From Plotosus lineatus (lineage: Eukaryota; Chordata; Actinopteri; Siluriformes; Plotosidae), in the NCBI GenBank assembly GCA_024760905.1, contig CM045737.1:16380726-16444725 (forward strand): a stretch of 64,000 bases of DNA, read 5' to 3'. Positions 23,911-35,549 of the stretch are shown piece after piece. Numbering within the stretch: position 1 is the stretch's first letter; each line of letters opens with the position of its first letter. Position numbers and translations under genes: made by a program. The notes beneath the pieces were generated by a model that saw nothing but the letters and a program-made list of their open reading frames with translations, was not told where the DNA came from and searched no databases.

Positions 23911-24667
23911 TTGTATACAGTACAAACTTGTATAGTTTACTTATACAGACACTCCTCAATTTACGTTTTTAATTGGTTCCGGACAGCCGAACGTAAGTTG
24001 AAAGTGAACGTAAGCTGTTACAGTGACGTATGACGTATGACGTGTGACATATGACGCTCTTACTGTACTATACATCCATAAATACCATTACCGTATCTCA
24101 TAAAACACCCCTAAATCAATTATTATGAACATAACATTGTAAAATAATATAAAATATATCAAATAATATCAACATTAATTTCAAATAAGTCACTTATTTA
24201 TACCGAGTCACTTTACATGAAGCTTAAAACAGTCAATCAACGTTTACAATATGTGAGGCGCTCAATCCTGAAAGTAGTGTACTTGCAAAAGTAGTTTACT
24301 TGCTGTGGGTTATACGGACTTCCGGTCTTTCAAGTGCACAAGGGTGCCGTTGAACTCATTTAGAACACAGCCTGCACTGATGTGAATCACGGAGCGGAGA
24401 GTTTTCTTTCCTGGATTCAGGTTTTCATTCATTTTACAGCTCTCTTTGCTTAACTATGCATGGTAGATTGTGCCGATCCGAGCAGATAGTTAATTCATCT
24501 CTGTGTATGTGACTTGCACCAATGCTAGTAGGCTTATGCTTCTGATCAACCATATTTGCTTAGGGTGACAAAAGTCCGCAAAACAGTGTAAACACAAAGA
24601 TCACAGAGACAACGTCTTAACACAAGGGTAACACGCTATATAACTGAGATATATATATATATACACA

Positions 24668-25453
24668 CAGTAAAACCTCCGCTGACGAACGCTTAAGATC
24701 ACGAACTTTTCGCCTCAAGAACATTAAATTTGCGAGCATATAGTCTCTGCTGACGAACTAGTTTTCGGCGGACGAATCAAACCACGCGGTCGAACAGCAC
24801 CACGGTGGCGGCCACGAGAAGCTGACGCACGCTCACGGCATCACAGTTCGTCACCCCCTTTCTTTGAGTGCGGAAGTGGTTTGTGTTTGATAGAAATTTT
24901 GGACCATATTGAGTGTACTTTTGCTATTATGGGACCGAAAAAGACCCCACCACAGGCGGAGATCATTGAAAAACACGAACGAGGTGTGCGTTTGTGTGAC
25001 TCAGCGTCCCAGTACCAGTACGCTAAGTCTACCATTGCTCCCATCCTTAAGAACAAGGAAGCTATTAAGGGTGCGTGTGTGGCTAAGGGTGTTTCCAAAC
25101 AGTAGGCGTTTCCAAACTCTCCTTCCAAACAGTAAGTCCCTCCCTCCCTCCTCCTCCCACTCCATTCCATCAAGCCATCAACTACCATCACAAAGGTAAA
25201 TAAAACTACTTTATTATACAGTACAGTTTATTTCTTTAATTACAATACAATAGCACATTTATTATACATAAAATAAGGTATATTTTTGTGTAGTTTTAAG
25301 GCTTATTTAGTAGAAAATTATGTTTTATGGGGACCTGGGAACGGATTATTCTCATTTTAATGGTTTCTTATGGGAAATAAATGTTCGGAAGACGAACTTT
25401 TCGCCTTACACACACTTTCTGGGAACCAATTATGTTCGTGAGCTGAGGTATCA

Positions 25454-25456
<3 letters not shown>
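24668..25456 (+). mobile_element. A-family Tigger-like element, copy 2 (innermost)
   Basis: 789 bp, same length as copy 1 at 244-1032, with only scattered differences. It is inserted in a TA-rich stretch of the B element. A (TA)n tract of about 45 bp directly follows its right end (25457-25499). Confidence 0.9.
24881..25105 (+). pseudogene. N-terminal remnant of a Tigger/pogo transposase (HTH only)
   Basis: A 74-codon frame parallel to 457-681 with the same start, the same HTH (AKSTIAPILKNKEAIK) and the same stop position after VSKQ. There are about five amino-acid differences and no frameshift. The catalytic region is missing. Confidence 0.6.

Positions 25457-25499
<43 letters not shown>
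25457..25499. repeat. (TA)n microsatellite
   Basis: About 21 TA units at the junction of the A and B elements. Confidence 0.95.
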
Positions 25500-25502
<3 letters not shown>

Positions 25503-25809
25503 ACCGAACTGGAAAGGAGGGGCACTCAGTCTGTCGTTTGTAAACAATGGACGCAGCGTCATTACGTCATTGCATCATTACATCACCGTACTACGTAGGT
25601 ACGTCTAAACTCAAAATTTGACTTTTTTTTTTTGGAAAAAAAAAAATGTAAAATCAAAAAAATGTAAAACGGATGAACGAAAGTCAGGGAGCGTCTGTAC
25701 AAGCTATACGTTCCCCTCTAAAGAATGCCCTGTAATAATTTACGAACTAATTCATCTAACGAACGGCCGTTCGGAATGTATCTCGTTTATAATTTGGGGA
25801 GCGTTTGTA

Positions 25810-26539
25810 CTGAGTAAAGATGAATAAATTAAGGAATGAATGATTACAGAAGTTCATTTGCTTATTTCTTCTTTTTAACCATTATAAGCATGGACAATTT
25901 GCTAATAAAATGTTCTTCACTTATGTTTTCCTTTCACCATAGTCTTCCATGGTGTACCTGACATATTTTGTACATTTTGTGGTTATAAGCTTAGTCTTGC
26001 AGGCCACTTACACAGAAGTTGAGTTTTCTTAAACTCTGTGTTAACATTTCCTAAGAAAATAGTTTTGCGTATTTAAGGGTTTTTTTTAATTATTATTTAA
26101 TTCTGGTCTTATACTTAAAGAATCTCTTCTTTTATCCTGGATTTACACTGGGCACGATGTCCGTGATCTCCATGTTCTGAGAGCATTATGATGAGCGGTA
26201 GCGGGGGTGTGGGATTAAATCGTGATGATGTTGAAGGGACTTGGCAGATTCGTAATGATCTCGAAGGAACTTGGTGGATTCTTGATGATCTTCAGGGAAC
26301 CTGATGATTTATTAGTTAAAGGAACAGATCTGGGGGTCTCGGGCATAGAGAGTTCTGGTAAACTGTGATGCTCTGATGCTGTCGCTCTCTCACTCGACAA
26401 GCTCACCCAGGTCCATTGACAGTGCAGTGGCTGATTGCCCATCTCCACAGGGTGCCATCGTGTCTGTCTTCCTTTTGGTGCTCTCGTTTTAGTTATGCTG
26501 CCATAGTCAGTCATGCCGGAGTCCCTGCTTCCAATCAGC
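25810..26539. other. kcnh5 intron, no feature seen
   Basis: No recognised element. The 129-codon minus frame (26215-26604) runs into the next SINE and has no domain. Confidence 0.5.
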
Positions 26540-26555
26540 AATAATAAATTCTTCT

Positions 26556-26905
26556 GTCTGTCTGTCTTCCTTTCGGCTTTTTCCCTTTTACTCGGAGTCG
26601 CCACAGCGAATCATCTGATTCACACATTTGATTTGGCAGAGGTTTTTACGTCGGATGCCCTTCCTGTCACAACCCTTTAGCAGGGGACAGAAACACGCCA
26701 ACGACTTTGCAGCTACTCTTTACGAAAGTCAGCAATGGTTCTTTTACATGCCTCTCACCATAGACAGTGAGAGACATGGCCCGCCTTTGATAACCCAGTT
26801 AGCTGCACTGGGGGGACAGTGACAACCTTGTGGAGAGTGGGACTCAAACCCCCAACCTTTGGATCAGCGATCCAGCGCCCTATACCACTAGACCACCACT
26901 GCCCC
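26556..26905 (-). mobile_element. SINE-a with RTE-type tail
   Basis: Perfect 16-bp duplication aataataaattcttct (26540-26555 and 26906-26921). The tail at the left starts gtctgtctgtcttcctttcg; a full tRNA-like head is at the right (ggatcagcgatccagcgcc to ccaccactgcccc). One of the best preserved copies. Confidence 0.93.
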
Positions 26906-26959
26906 AATAATAAATTCTTCTATTATCATTAAACTAATATGAGTACTGTATACCTAACA

Positions 26960-26977
26960 ACCTCTCTCTCTTTCTCG

Positions 26978-27010
<33 letters not shown>

Positions 27011-27015
27011 CCTCT
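26960..27015. repeat. (CT)n tract
   Basis: Pyrimidine microsatellite with a few interruptions. Confidence 0.9.
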
Positions 27016-27531
27016 GTGTGTTTTTGCCGGGGTACACATGCTGCTTCTGGGATACCGGTGATCGTGATCTTTCTGCTTTCTGAGTCCTGTTTTTCTGTTC
27101 TGTTGTACTGATGCTAGCTGGGGTTCTCATCGTGGAAGTCCCTCGCTCCTGTTGATAAAGATCCATATGGAACTGAATTTGCACTCACAGACTGTGAAGA
27201 TGACTTTTCACTTCTGGAGATATAAATTCCTTTTCCCATAATTATTTAGGACTTACAGTTGTAGTATAACCAACCTCACCTCATGTTCAACTGTCATGAA
27301 GTTTCTTTTATATGGTTTCACATAAATGAGGATTGGTTTTCCTTTCGGACCTGGTTCCCCCCAAGCTTTCTTTCTTGTGTCAACTGAAGGAGTTTTTCTT
27401 TTCTCATTGTGGATGGGTAGTGATTGTAGAAAATAGTAAAAATTCCTATTTTTAATATGTAAAGCAGACAAAGTGAATTGTCAAAAGCATTACAAAAATA
27501 AAATGTAATTGTTTTGAATTGAATTGATGGA
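27016..27531. other. kcnh5 intron, no feature seen
   Basis: No recognised element. Confidence 0.5.
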
Positions 27532-27885
27532 CGGCAATAGTGGCCCGGTGGTCAAGGTGCTGGATTACTGATCCTACTAAGGGTGGAGGTTCAAGCCCTA
27601 CTGTCAACGGTTGTTACTGCTGTACCCCCAGTGCAGCTAACTGGGTTATCAAAGGTCGGCCATGTCTCTCACTGTCTATAGTGTGAAGCATGTAAAAGAA
27701 CCATTGCTGACTTTCACCAAGAGTAGGCTGCATAGCTGTCGGCGCATTTCTTCCCTGTGATGGCCTGGCAAGCTGTACAGGGTGTACTCTGCCCTCACCC
27801 AGAGTCGGCTGAGATGGGCACCAACCTCCCTGTGAACCTAATTAGGATTAAGCGGTTCAGAAAATGAATGAATCAATGAATGAAT
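27532..27885 (+). mobile_element. SINE-a (Mermaid-type tail)
   Basis: Head gcaatagtggcccggtggtc, B-box-like ggttcaagccctac, body, then the tail ending cctaattaggattaagcgg with (atga)n. The flanking duplication is short and uncertain (atgga). Confidence 0.8.
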
Positions 27886-28261
27886 GGATGGAACTTGGTA
27901 GATTGTTTGATAATCTTGAGTAAATTGGTTGATTTGTGCAGATCTTGAGGGAACTTGATGAATTCGTGATGATCGTAGTGAAATTATCGACTCAAAAATT
28001 TTGTCATTATAATGCATTACGATTTGTTTATTTAAATTACGGCGATTGCACACTTCGTGTCCCAGTCTAAAAACAGGGTGGCATTCAATGTCAGGAAAAC
28101 AACTTAAGGGACAACATGAATCGATTATAACAAGGCCAAGTTTGCAACAACAAATGATGTAAATAAGCACGTCTAAACTTACAGTTCACATTTACCATTC
28201 AAAATTTCTTCATAAGTTTGAATTTACATTTAAATGTGACGCTCTTGGGTTACCCTGATGA

Positions 28262-28490
28262 GGGTGTTTGTGTATGGGGTTTGCATGTTCTCTTTGTGCT
28301 TTGTGGATCTTTCCACAGTTGAAAGAAATGGACATTAGGCTAATTGAATATTCTCAGTTGCCCCTAGATGTGAATGTAATTGTGAATGATTGCTTGTCTG
28401 TGTCGTCCTGTGATGGTCTGGCTAGTTTATCAGAGTGTACCCCGCAACCCTTAATAAAAGATAAAGCATTTCAGATGACGACGTGAAATG
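28262..28490 (+). mobile_element. Mermaid-like SINE fragment, old
   Basis: Diverged stretch: ggggtttgcatgttctcttt, gacattaggctaattgaat, gtcctgtgatggtctggc, then aaaagataaagcatttcag. Confidence 0.5.
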
Positions 28491-29055
28491 AGTATGTACT
28501 TTTTATAATGTATTCTTTCGGAAATTCATTTTACACTTCTGCCAAATCTGGTCTACTTTTCTTCCATTTTTTTAAATATAGGTTATATTTTTTTAAGTCA
28601 GTAACAGGTATAATAAGCAGGTTTTAAGCAGGTTATAATATAAAGCAGAGCAGGGTTCTCACTGAAAACTCTCAGTAAGAACTCTTTCAAAGCAGTAACT
28701 CCATTAAAATTTCCTTAATTAAGAAATCCTTTTATAGGATTCTTTGCAATATCCTTAAGTAAACCTCTCAGTCAAATGAACCATTAAAAGTCATAGTTAA
28801 GGTAAAACTTTAGTGTTTTGTGCAATCATCCCCGCAATGTGCAATTTTTATACACTTCCCTTCCACTATTTTCCGAATAAAAAGCATTTGATACCACAAA
28901 CTTTAAATGCCATAACATAATCTAAGATTTTAGAGTAGAGTACACCTGGAGCAAGGCTGGATTACATATATGTTTACCTTTTTACACCATTTAAAAATAT
29001 TACAGAGTTTTGTTTGAAACAACTCATGAGAAATGGATCAGTCAATCTCAATCAG
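28491..29055. other. kcnh5 intron, no feature seen
   Basis: AT-rich, no recognised element. Confidence 0.5.
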
Positions 29056-29192
<137 letters not shown>

Positions 29193-29270
29193 CTATATAT
29201 ATATATAGAGGATTTTCTGAGTAGATCCTTCCGTAGGAGAGTGCTCAATACTTTTTGGTAGAGCAAATAA

Positions 29271-29489
29271 ACAAAAATAAAAGGACAGGACAAAGACTTT
29301 CTATTGAAACTCCATTTATCACTACAGATCTGTTTGAGGGTGGTGAAACCATCCTCTCTCTTCAGGTGATTATAGAAGAATTCTTCTATAATCACCTGAA
29401 GAGAGAGGATGGTTTCACCACCCCTCGAAACAGATCTGTAGTGATAAATGGAGTTTCAATAGAAAGTCTTTGTCCTGTCCTTTTATTTT

Positions 29490-29492
<3 letters not shown>
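29271..29492. repeat. 222-bp near-perfect palindrome without spacer
   Basis: The left arm (29271-29380) and right arm (29381-29492) are reverse complements. The only difference is two single missing bases in the left arm around 29335 (tttgagggtgg against tttcgaggggtgg). The centre is gaagaattcttc. It lies between two (TA)n tracts. Short frames read through both arms but look non-coding. Family unknown. Confidence 0.93.

Positions 29493-29494
<2 letters not shown>

Positions 29495-29552
<58 letters not shown>
29495..29552. repeat. (TA)n microsatellite
   Basis: About 29 units, ending exactly at the left end of P copy 6. Confidence 0.95.
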
Positions 29553-29553
<1 letters not shown>

Positions 29554-29556
<3 letters not shown>

Positions 29557-30646
29557 GGTTCCCTCGCTACTTCGCGCTTCAATTGATGCAACTTCAGTGC
29601 ATCGCAGTTTTTAAAAAAATAAATAAATAAATATTCATCAAATTAAAAAAATCAGGAAATTAAGGAAGAATAGGGGGAAAGTTATGTAAAATGTCACAAA
29701 AACAAGGCGTGCGTGCACGTATGTATGTATGTATGCCGTCTCATGCAATACCATCTGTATGTGTGTACAGACGCTCCCCAGCTGACTAGCGAGTTAGGTT
29801 CAGGACGGCCGTTTAGATGAATTTGTTTGTAAGTCGTTACAGAGCATTCTTTAGAGGGGGATTATGTTTAAACTTTGTATAAGTCACTTATATGAGTTTG
29901 TACTGTATACAATCTCTCTCTCTCTCTCTCTCTCTTTCTTTCTCTCTCTCGCTCTCTCTCTCTCTCACTCTCTTTCTTTCTCTCTCACTCTCGCACGTGC
30001 GCACGCACGCTCTCTCTCACTCTCACTCGCTCTCTCTCTCTCATAATCATCTGTACACTCCTGGTTCCTCTCAAGCACAGCACAGAGGATCTGATCAGAT
30101 TTAAAGAGAGTTTCACTCTGATCCAGTTCATTATATTACTGGAGTCAATTTGTTTCTTCTTTGAAACTTTTGGCAGGAGTTCAGAAATGTATCAGTTCTG
30201 CTTCTCTTCCCGGACCTCTGGTGTAAAGCCCGTGTCAGCCATGCCCCTCTGCGTGAGCCTAGTATTAAGTGTACCTCAGGATAATGTTTAATCATATTTC
30301 ATACTTATATTTATGATATATCTTACTATAGATTTTATTCTATTTCCATTCCATTATTTTCTATTTCTACTTGTTCTTCAATTTCATTTCACTTTCGACC
30401 TTGGACACAAATGTTGGTAAGTTGGGGAGCATCTGTATTTATATTTTATTTATATCTTATGTTGTTTTTTTAATGTTTAATTGTTATTATAAGCACTTAT
30501 AGTATTGAATATTTATATTTTTATCTTATATACACATATGTACGTATACGTCAGTTGGGGGTGGGGGGGGTGATCCTACTTCGTGGATTTCGATGGTTGC
30601 TTGGGGATCTCGGTCCCAATTAACTATGGAAAGTGAAGGATCCATG
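29554..30646 (+). mobile_element. P-family MITE, copy 6 (interrupted)
   Basis: Starts cagggttccctcgctacttc, ends gaaggatccatg. The C-family element at 29768-30435 splits it. Confidence 0.82.
29768..30435 (+). mobile_element. C-family Tigger-like element, copy 2, nested in P copy 6
   Basis: Starts cagacgctccccagctgact, ends gttggggagcatctg, TA on both sides (29766-29767, 30436-30437). It holds a (CT)n tract (29911-30043) at the same place as the shorter purine tract of copy 1. It serves as the empty site for the B element in copy 1. Confidence 0.85.
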
Positions 30647-30657
30647 TATTTTATTTA

Positions 30658-30658
<1 letters not shown>

Positions 30659-30688
<30 letters not shown>
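30659..30688. repeat. (TA)n microsatellite
   Basis: Fifteen units, ending at the left end of P copy 7. Confidence 0.9.
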
Positions 30689-30689
<1 letters not shown>

Positions 30690-30692
<3 letters not shown>

Positions 30693-31227
30693 GGATCCCT
30701 CACTTTCCGTGGTTAACGGGGCACCGAGACACCCCACCACGACCCCTGAATTCCGCGAAATAGGATCGACTCCCCCTGACTGACGTATACGTACATGTAT
30801 ATGTGTATATAATATCAATACATACTCATATTCAATGCTATAAATGCTTATAATAACAATTAAACATTCAAAAATAATGCATAAGATGTAAATAAAATAT
30901 ATATGCAAACACATACAGACATGCGCATGTGCATGCACTCAGATGAGCAAGTAGTTTTGTTGAGTTGGGGTTTTTTGTTTTTGTTTGGCTGGGTTTTTTT
31001 TTTTTTTTTTGCATAATTGGCCTTGTTCTGTGGCATTTTTCTTAACTTTTTCCTTAATTTCCTTATTTTTTTTATTTTTCGATGAATATTTTTGAAAAAC
31101 CTGCGATGAATTGAAGCCGCAGAAACTGAAGCATGAAGTCGCAAGGGATCAGGGGGTCGATACTACTTCGCGGAAATTGGTTGCAGGGGGCCTCGGTCCC
31201 AATTAACTGCAGAAATTGAGGTATCCC
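30690..31227 (-). mobile_element. P-family MITE, copy 7, joined to a second partial copy
   Basis: Inverted copy from cagggatccctcactttccg to gtcgcaagggatcag (about 31151). It is followed directly by the end segment of another P element in the other orientation (31152-31227, gggtcgatactacttcgcgg to gaggtatccctg). Confidence 0.75.
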
Positions 31228-31341
<114 letters not shown>

Positions 31342-31429
31342 AACACAGCTAGCAGTCAGCACGAGACCTTCCTTATCCTTTGGTTTGGTTTGGTTTATGT
31401 CTGATTTCTATGGGTAAACCACCCATTGC

Positions 31430-31555
31430 ATTGATAAACTGGTAAGAATTTCATGGTATATTCTTTCTTCACCCAGTGTCAGCTGAGATAGGCTCCAGCG
31501 TCCTCGTTGCCCTAGTACGATTAAGCATCTCAGCAAATAAATGAATGAATAAATA
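31430..31555 (+). mobile_element. Mermaid-like SINE tail fragment
   Basis: gtcagctgagataggctcca, then gattaagcatctcagcaaat and (atga)n. Confidence 0.55.
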
Positions 31556-31732
31556 ACGCTGGACAGTAAACACAACACATTGAAAAAATGTCTTTTAAAA
31601 ACTAGAAATGAACAATGCTTGTAATAAAGCCAGCAGATAAAAGATTGAATGCACCTGTGGCTAATCAAAGTTATTTATGTGTGTTCTCTGTGAGTTGCAG
31701 ATAGATGGAGACTGATGCCTGAAGAGAGAGAG

Positions 31733-31735
<3 letters not shown>

Positions 31736-31796
<61 letters not shown>

Positions 31797-31812
31797 GTGT
31801 GCGCGTGTGTGT
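31736..31812. repeat. (GT)n microsatellite
   Basis: About 37 units with a few GC interruptions near the end. Confidence 0.95.
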
Positions 31813-31917
31813 TGTGACCTCGTCCACATGAAGTTTAAGAATAAGTATCAATAAGTATCCAAATCATTATTTAAAAAATAGAAAAGTATTTAGTTTTGAG
31901 TGATTAAGCAGAGCGAG

Positions 31918-32200
31918 CCACGAGTTCAAGCCCCACCACCAATGGGTTGTCACTGTCCCCCCCCCCACCCCCCTCTCTCAAAGGCCAGCCATGTCTCTCA
32001 CTGTCTACGGTTAAGAGATTGTAAAAGAACCATTGCTGACTTTTGTAAAATGTAGGCTACATTACCATCAGCAATGCCTACCCCACGAAAGCCTGGCGAG
32101 TTGTCTTGGGTGAACTCTGCTTTTGCCCATAGTTGGTCAAGATGGGCACCACCCTCCCCACAACCCTAATTAGGATTAAGTGGTTCAGAACATGAATGAT
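31918..32200 (+). mobile_element. SINE-a (Mermaid-type tail), head truncated
   Basis: Begins within the B-box region (gagttcaagccccac), with a C-rich spacer, body, and the tail to cctaattaggattaagtgg. Confidence 0.75.
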
Positions 32201-32349
32201 AAACAGAGCAAACTCTCCATCTGCTTTTGGATTTCCAGTATACTGAAATGGAACAGTATCATAGTCCTGTATGTGTTTATAGAAAATTAAGAAAAATGTA
32301 ATAAGAATTCATAAGAATCAAATTAGAAAGAATTTCAAAATTGATAGTA

Positions 32350-33231
32350 CAGACGTTCCCCAATTTACGTTAAGCCGTTTTACGTTTTTTTTAATTATTT
32401 TACCTTTTTTTTTTTTTAAGTCAAATTTTGAGTTTAGACGTGCCTACGTAGTACGCTGATGTAATGACGTAATGACGCTGTGTCTATTGTTTACAAACGA
32501 CAGACTGAACGTGCCCCTCCTTCTTCCCAGTTCAGTTATATATATCTCAGTTATATAGCGCCTTACCCTTGTGTTAAGACGTGGTCTCTGTGTTCTTTGT
32601 GTTTACACTGTTTTGCGGACTTTTGTAACCCTAAGCAAATATGGTTGGTCAGAAGCTTAAGCCTACTAGCATGGGTGCAAGTCACATACACAGAGATGAA
32701 TTAACTATCTGCTCGGATCGGCACAATCGACCATGCATACCAAGCAAAGAGAGTTCTAAAATGAATGAAAACCCGAATCCAGGAAAGAGAACTCTCCACT
32801 CAGCGATTCACATCAGTGCAGGCTGTGTTCTAAACGAGTTCAACGGCACCCTTGCGCATTTGAAAGACCGGAAGTCCATATAACCCACAGCAAGTAAACT
32901 ACTTTTGCAAGTACACTACTTTCGGTATTGAGCGCCTCACATATTGTAAGCGTTGATTGGCTGTTTTAAGCTTCATGTAAAGTGACTCAGTATAAATAAG
33001 TGACTTATTTGAAATTAATGTTGATATTATTTGATATATTTGATATTATTTTACAATGTCGTTTATAATAATTGATTTAGGGGTGTTTTATGAGATACGG
33101 TAATGGTATTTATGGATGTATAGTACAGTATGAGCATCATACGTCATACGTCACTGTAACACCTTACGTTCACTTTCAACTTACGTTTGGCCATCCGGAA
33201 CCAATTAAAAACGTAAGTCGGGGAGCATCTG
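32350..33231 (+). mobile_element. B-family Tigger-like element, copy 3
   Basis: Ends cagacgttccccaatttacg and cgtaagtcggggagcatctg, TA on both sides (32348-32349, 33232-33233). After a short MVGQKLKPTS start (32641) the HTH region seen in copy 2 is replaced by unrelated sequence. The same structure is present in copy 1, so these two are one deletion subfamily. Confidence 0.87.
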
Positions 33232-33480
33232 TACTATAAAACTTATCATGTTAAAATGTAAGGCAGGTTTACAGGGCTATATTTACTTTGTTCAAGTTAT
33301 AGAACTAGAAAGTATTTAAGAATAGATCAATCAGTGATACCAGTTTCAACTACTTTGGCCACGAATCGCAAATAGTAGGAAGTTGGCTATGTTTTCTAAT
33401 TTGAAAAGGGGTCAGACCATCAATAAAAAGATACAAGTCTTGCCTCAAAGTCAGCGTATATAATTAGATATACAGTGTTA

Positions 33481-33990
<510 letters not shown>

Positions 33991-34010
33991 TTAATATATA
34001 TACATGTATA

Positions 34011-34650
34011 TATAGGGTGTCCCAAAAAATGAAAACACCTTTTAGCAGACGGAGCGGGTTTTGTTGAATACCCTACACCAGGGCTCACCAACCTTTTTGA
34101 AACTGAGAGCTACTGCTTGGGTACCAATTCATGCGAAGAGATACCAGGTCGATACACACCTCTGAAATTACAAATTTGCTTTAATTATATATTATTCATA
34201 ATTAATGATATTCATCTATGTGAAGATATTGATTTGATTTAAAAATATATTGAAAAAAATTAGATGCAGCTCAATGGAGAGTGGCGCTATGGAGCCATGG
34301 GCCTGTTCTAAAAATAGCAGTGAACAGGTCCGCGGGCAACTTGTATTGTTCCTGCAGGCTACCTAGTGCCCATGGGTACCACGTTGGTGATCCATGCCCT
34401 ACACGTTCACCAGACCTCACACCACTAGACTTCCTTTTATGGATACCTAAGAGACAAACTCTACGCAATGAGACATGCAACAGTCATTAAATTGAGTGCA
34501 ACCATTGAATGTGAATGCACGCATGTCTGCTATTCCATCACTTCGCACTGTCGGCAGTGTCTGGACCAGAACGGACATCAGTTTGAGAACAGGCCATGAC
34601 AAATTTAAAATTATTTGAAGTGTGCATACATTATTTGAGACACCCTGTAT
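34011..34650 (+). mobile_element. Mariner-type fossil, interrupted by a hAT element
   Basis: Left end tagggtgtcccaaaaaatg and right end attatttgagacaccctg are inverted repeats flanked by TA. After the hAT insert, a remnant of the catalytic domain is readable on the plus strand (RSPDLTPLDFLLW, 34404-34442), then the frame shifts. Dead element. Confidence 0.75.
34079..34396. mobile_element. hAT-type MITE nested in the mariner fossil
   Basis: Perfect 8-bp duplication ccctacac (34071-34078 and 34397-34404). Ends cagggctcaccaac and gttggtgatccatg match as inverted repeats at 12 of 14 positions. 318 bp, non-coding. Confidence 0.88.
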
Positions 34651-34651
34651 G

Positions 34652-34656
<5 letters not shown>

Positions 34657-34718
<62 letters not shown>

Positions 34719-34729
34719 TACACATATAT

Positions 34730-34771
<42 letters not shown>
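34657..34771. repeat. (TA)n tracts
   Basis: Two TA arrays (34657-34712, 34747-34771) with CA units between them. They replace the outer left end of the Tc1 element. Confidence 0.9.
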
Positions 34772-35549
34772 AAATCACTCCTGGTTAAGATGTGCTAAAA
34801 GCCTTAAAATGAATCACATTTTTATTGCAGAAGCTGCTGTCATACTGAATATTGTAGAAACATGTAACTTCCATCTCAAGTGAATTTTAAGGGGAAGAAT
34901 CTAAGAAATAATTATTTTCCATAAAATCACCTGTTCTATAACTACTGGCACCCCTAACAATTACTACGAAATAAATGTAAGTAAAGTATTTCTATCATTT
35001 CTAGAGTAGTTTACAAAGTTGGTCAGAGTATCTAGGAACATTTAATTAGTAATTCATCACCTCATGTTTCTTTGGAATATAAATATGACATGACACAGAG
35101 GCCATTTCTCTTATTTACTCTTCAACATGGGAAAGATAAACCTTTGCAAGTCAGGCAATGGCTACAAGAAAATAATCCCATGCCTGCATCTGCCCATATC
35201 TACTGTCAGAGGAATCATTCAGAAGTTTAAAACAGCGGGAACAATGGTAAACAAGCCTGGACGAGGATGAGGACGCAAGGTTAGTTTGTCACCACGCACA
35301 TGAAGAGGATGGTAAGGGAAATAAAAAGTTCTTCAAAGCTCACTGTTAAAGAATTGCAACAAATATTAGCATCTTGGGCTCACAAAGTCTCCAAAACAGC
35401 CAACAAGATTTTTGAGAGGCATGCACAGAATAAACCTTTTCTCACTCGCAATCTTAAACACAAACATCTGTAGTTCGCTAAGTGGTACTGGCACTTCAAC
35501 TGGGATCATGTGATTTGTTTAGATGAGACCAAGATGGAGCTTTTTGGCA

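Larger units (their letters stand above)
23946..25697 (-). mobile_element. B-family Tigger-like element, copy 1 (middle of the nest)
   Basis: Ends cagacactcctcaatttacg and agggagcgtctg, TA at both sides (23944-23945, 25698-25699). The interior matches, in reverse, the copy at 32350-33231, including the catatttgcttagggt start region and the gtagtttacttgc segment. It carries the A element at 24668-25456. Confidence 0.88.
23219..25807 (-). mobile_element. C-family Tigger-like element, copy 1 (outermost of a three-level nest)
   Basis: Ends tagacgcgaccctacttacg and tttggggagcgtttg, TA at both sides (23217-23218, 25808-25809). Its sequence, minus the insert 23946-25697, aligns in reverse with the uninterrupted copy at 29768-30435: the ggtcgaaagtgaaa stretch, the ctgaggtacacttaat stretch, a purine tract (23876-23908) and atcta.cgaacggccg near the right end. 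Confidence 0.85.
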
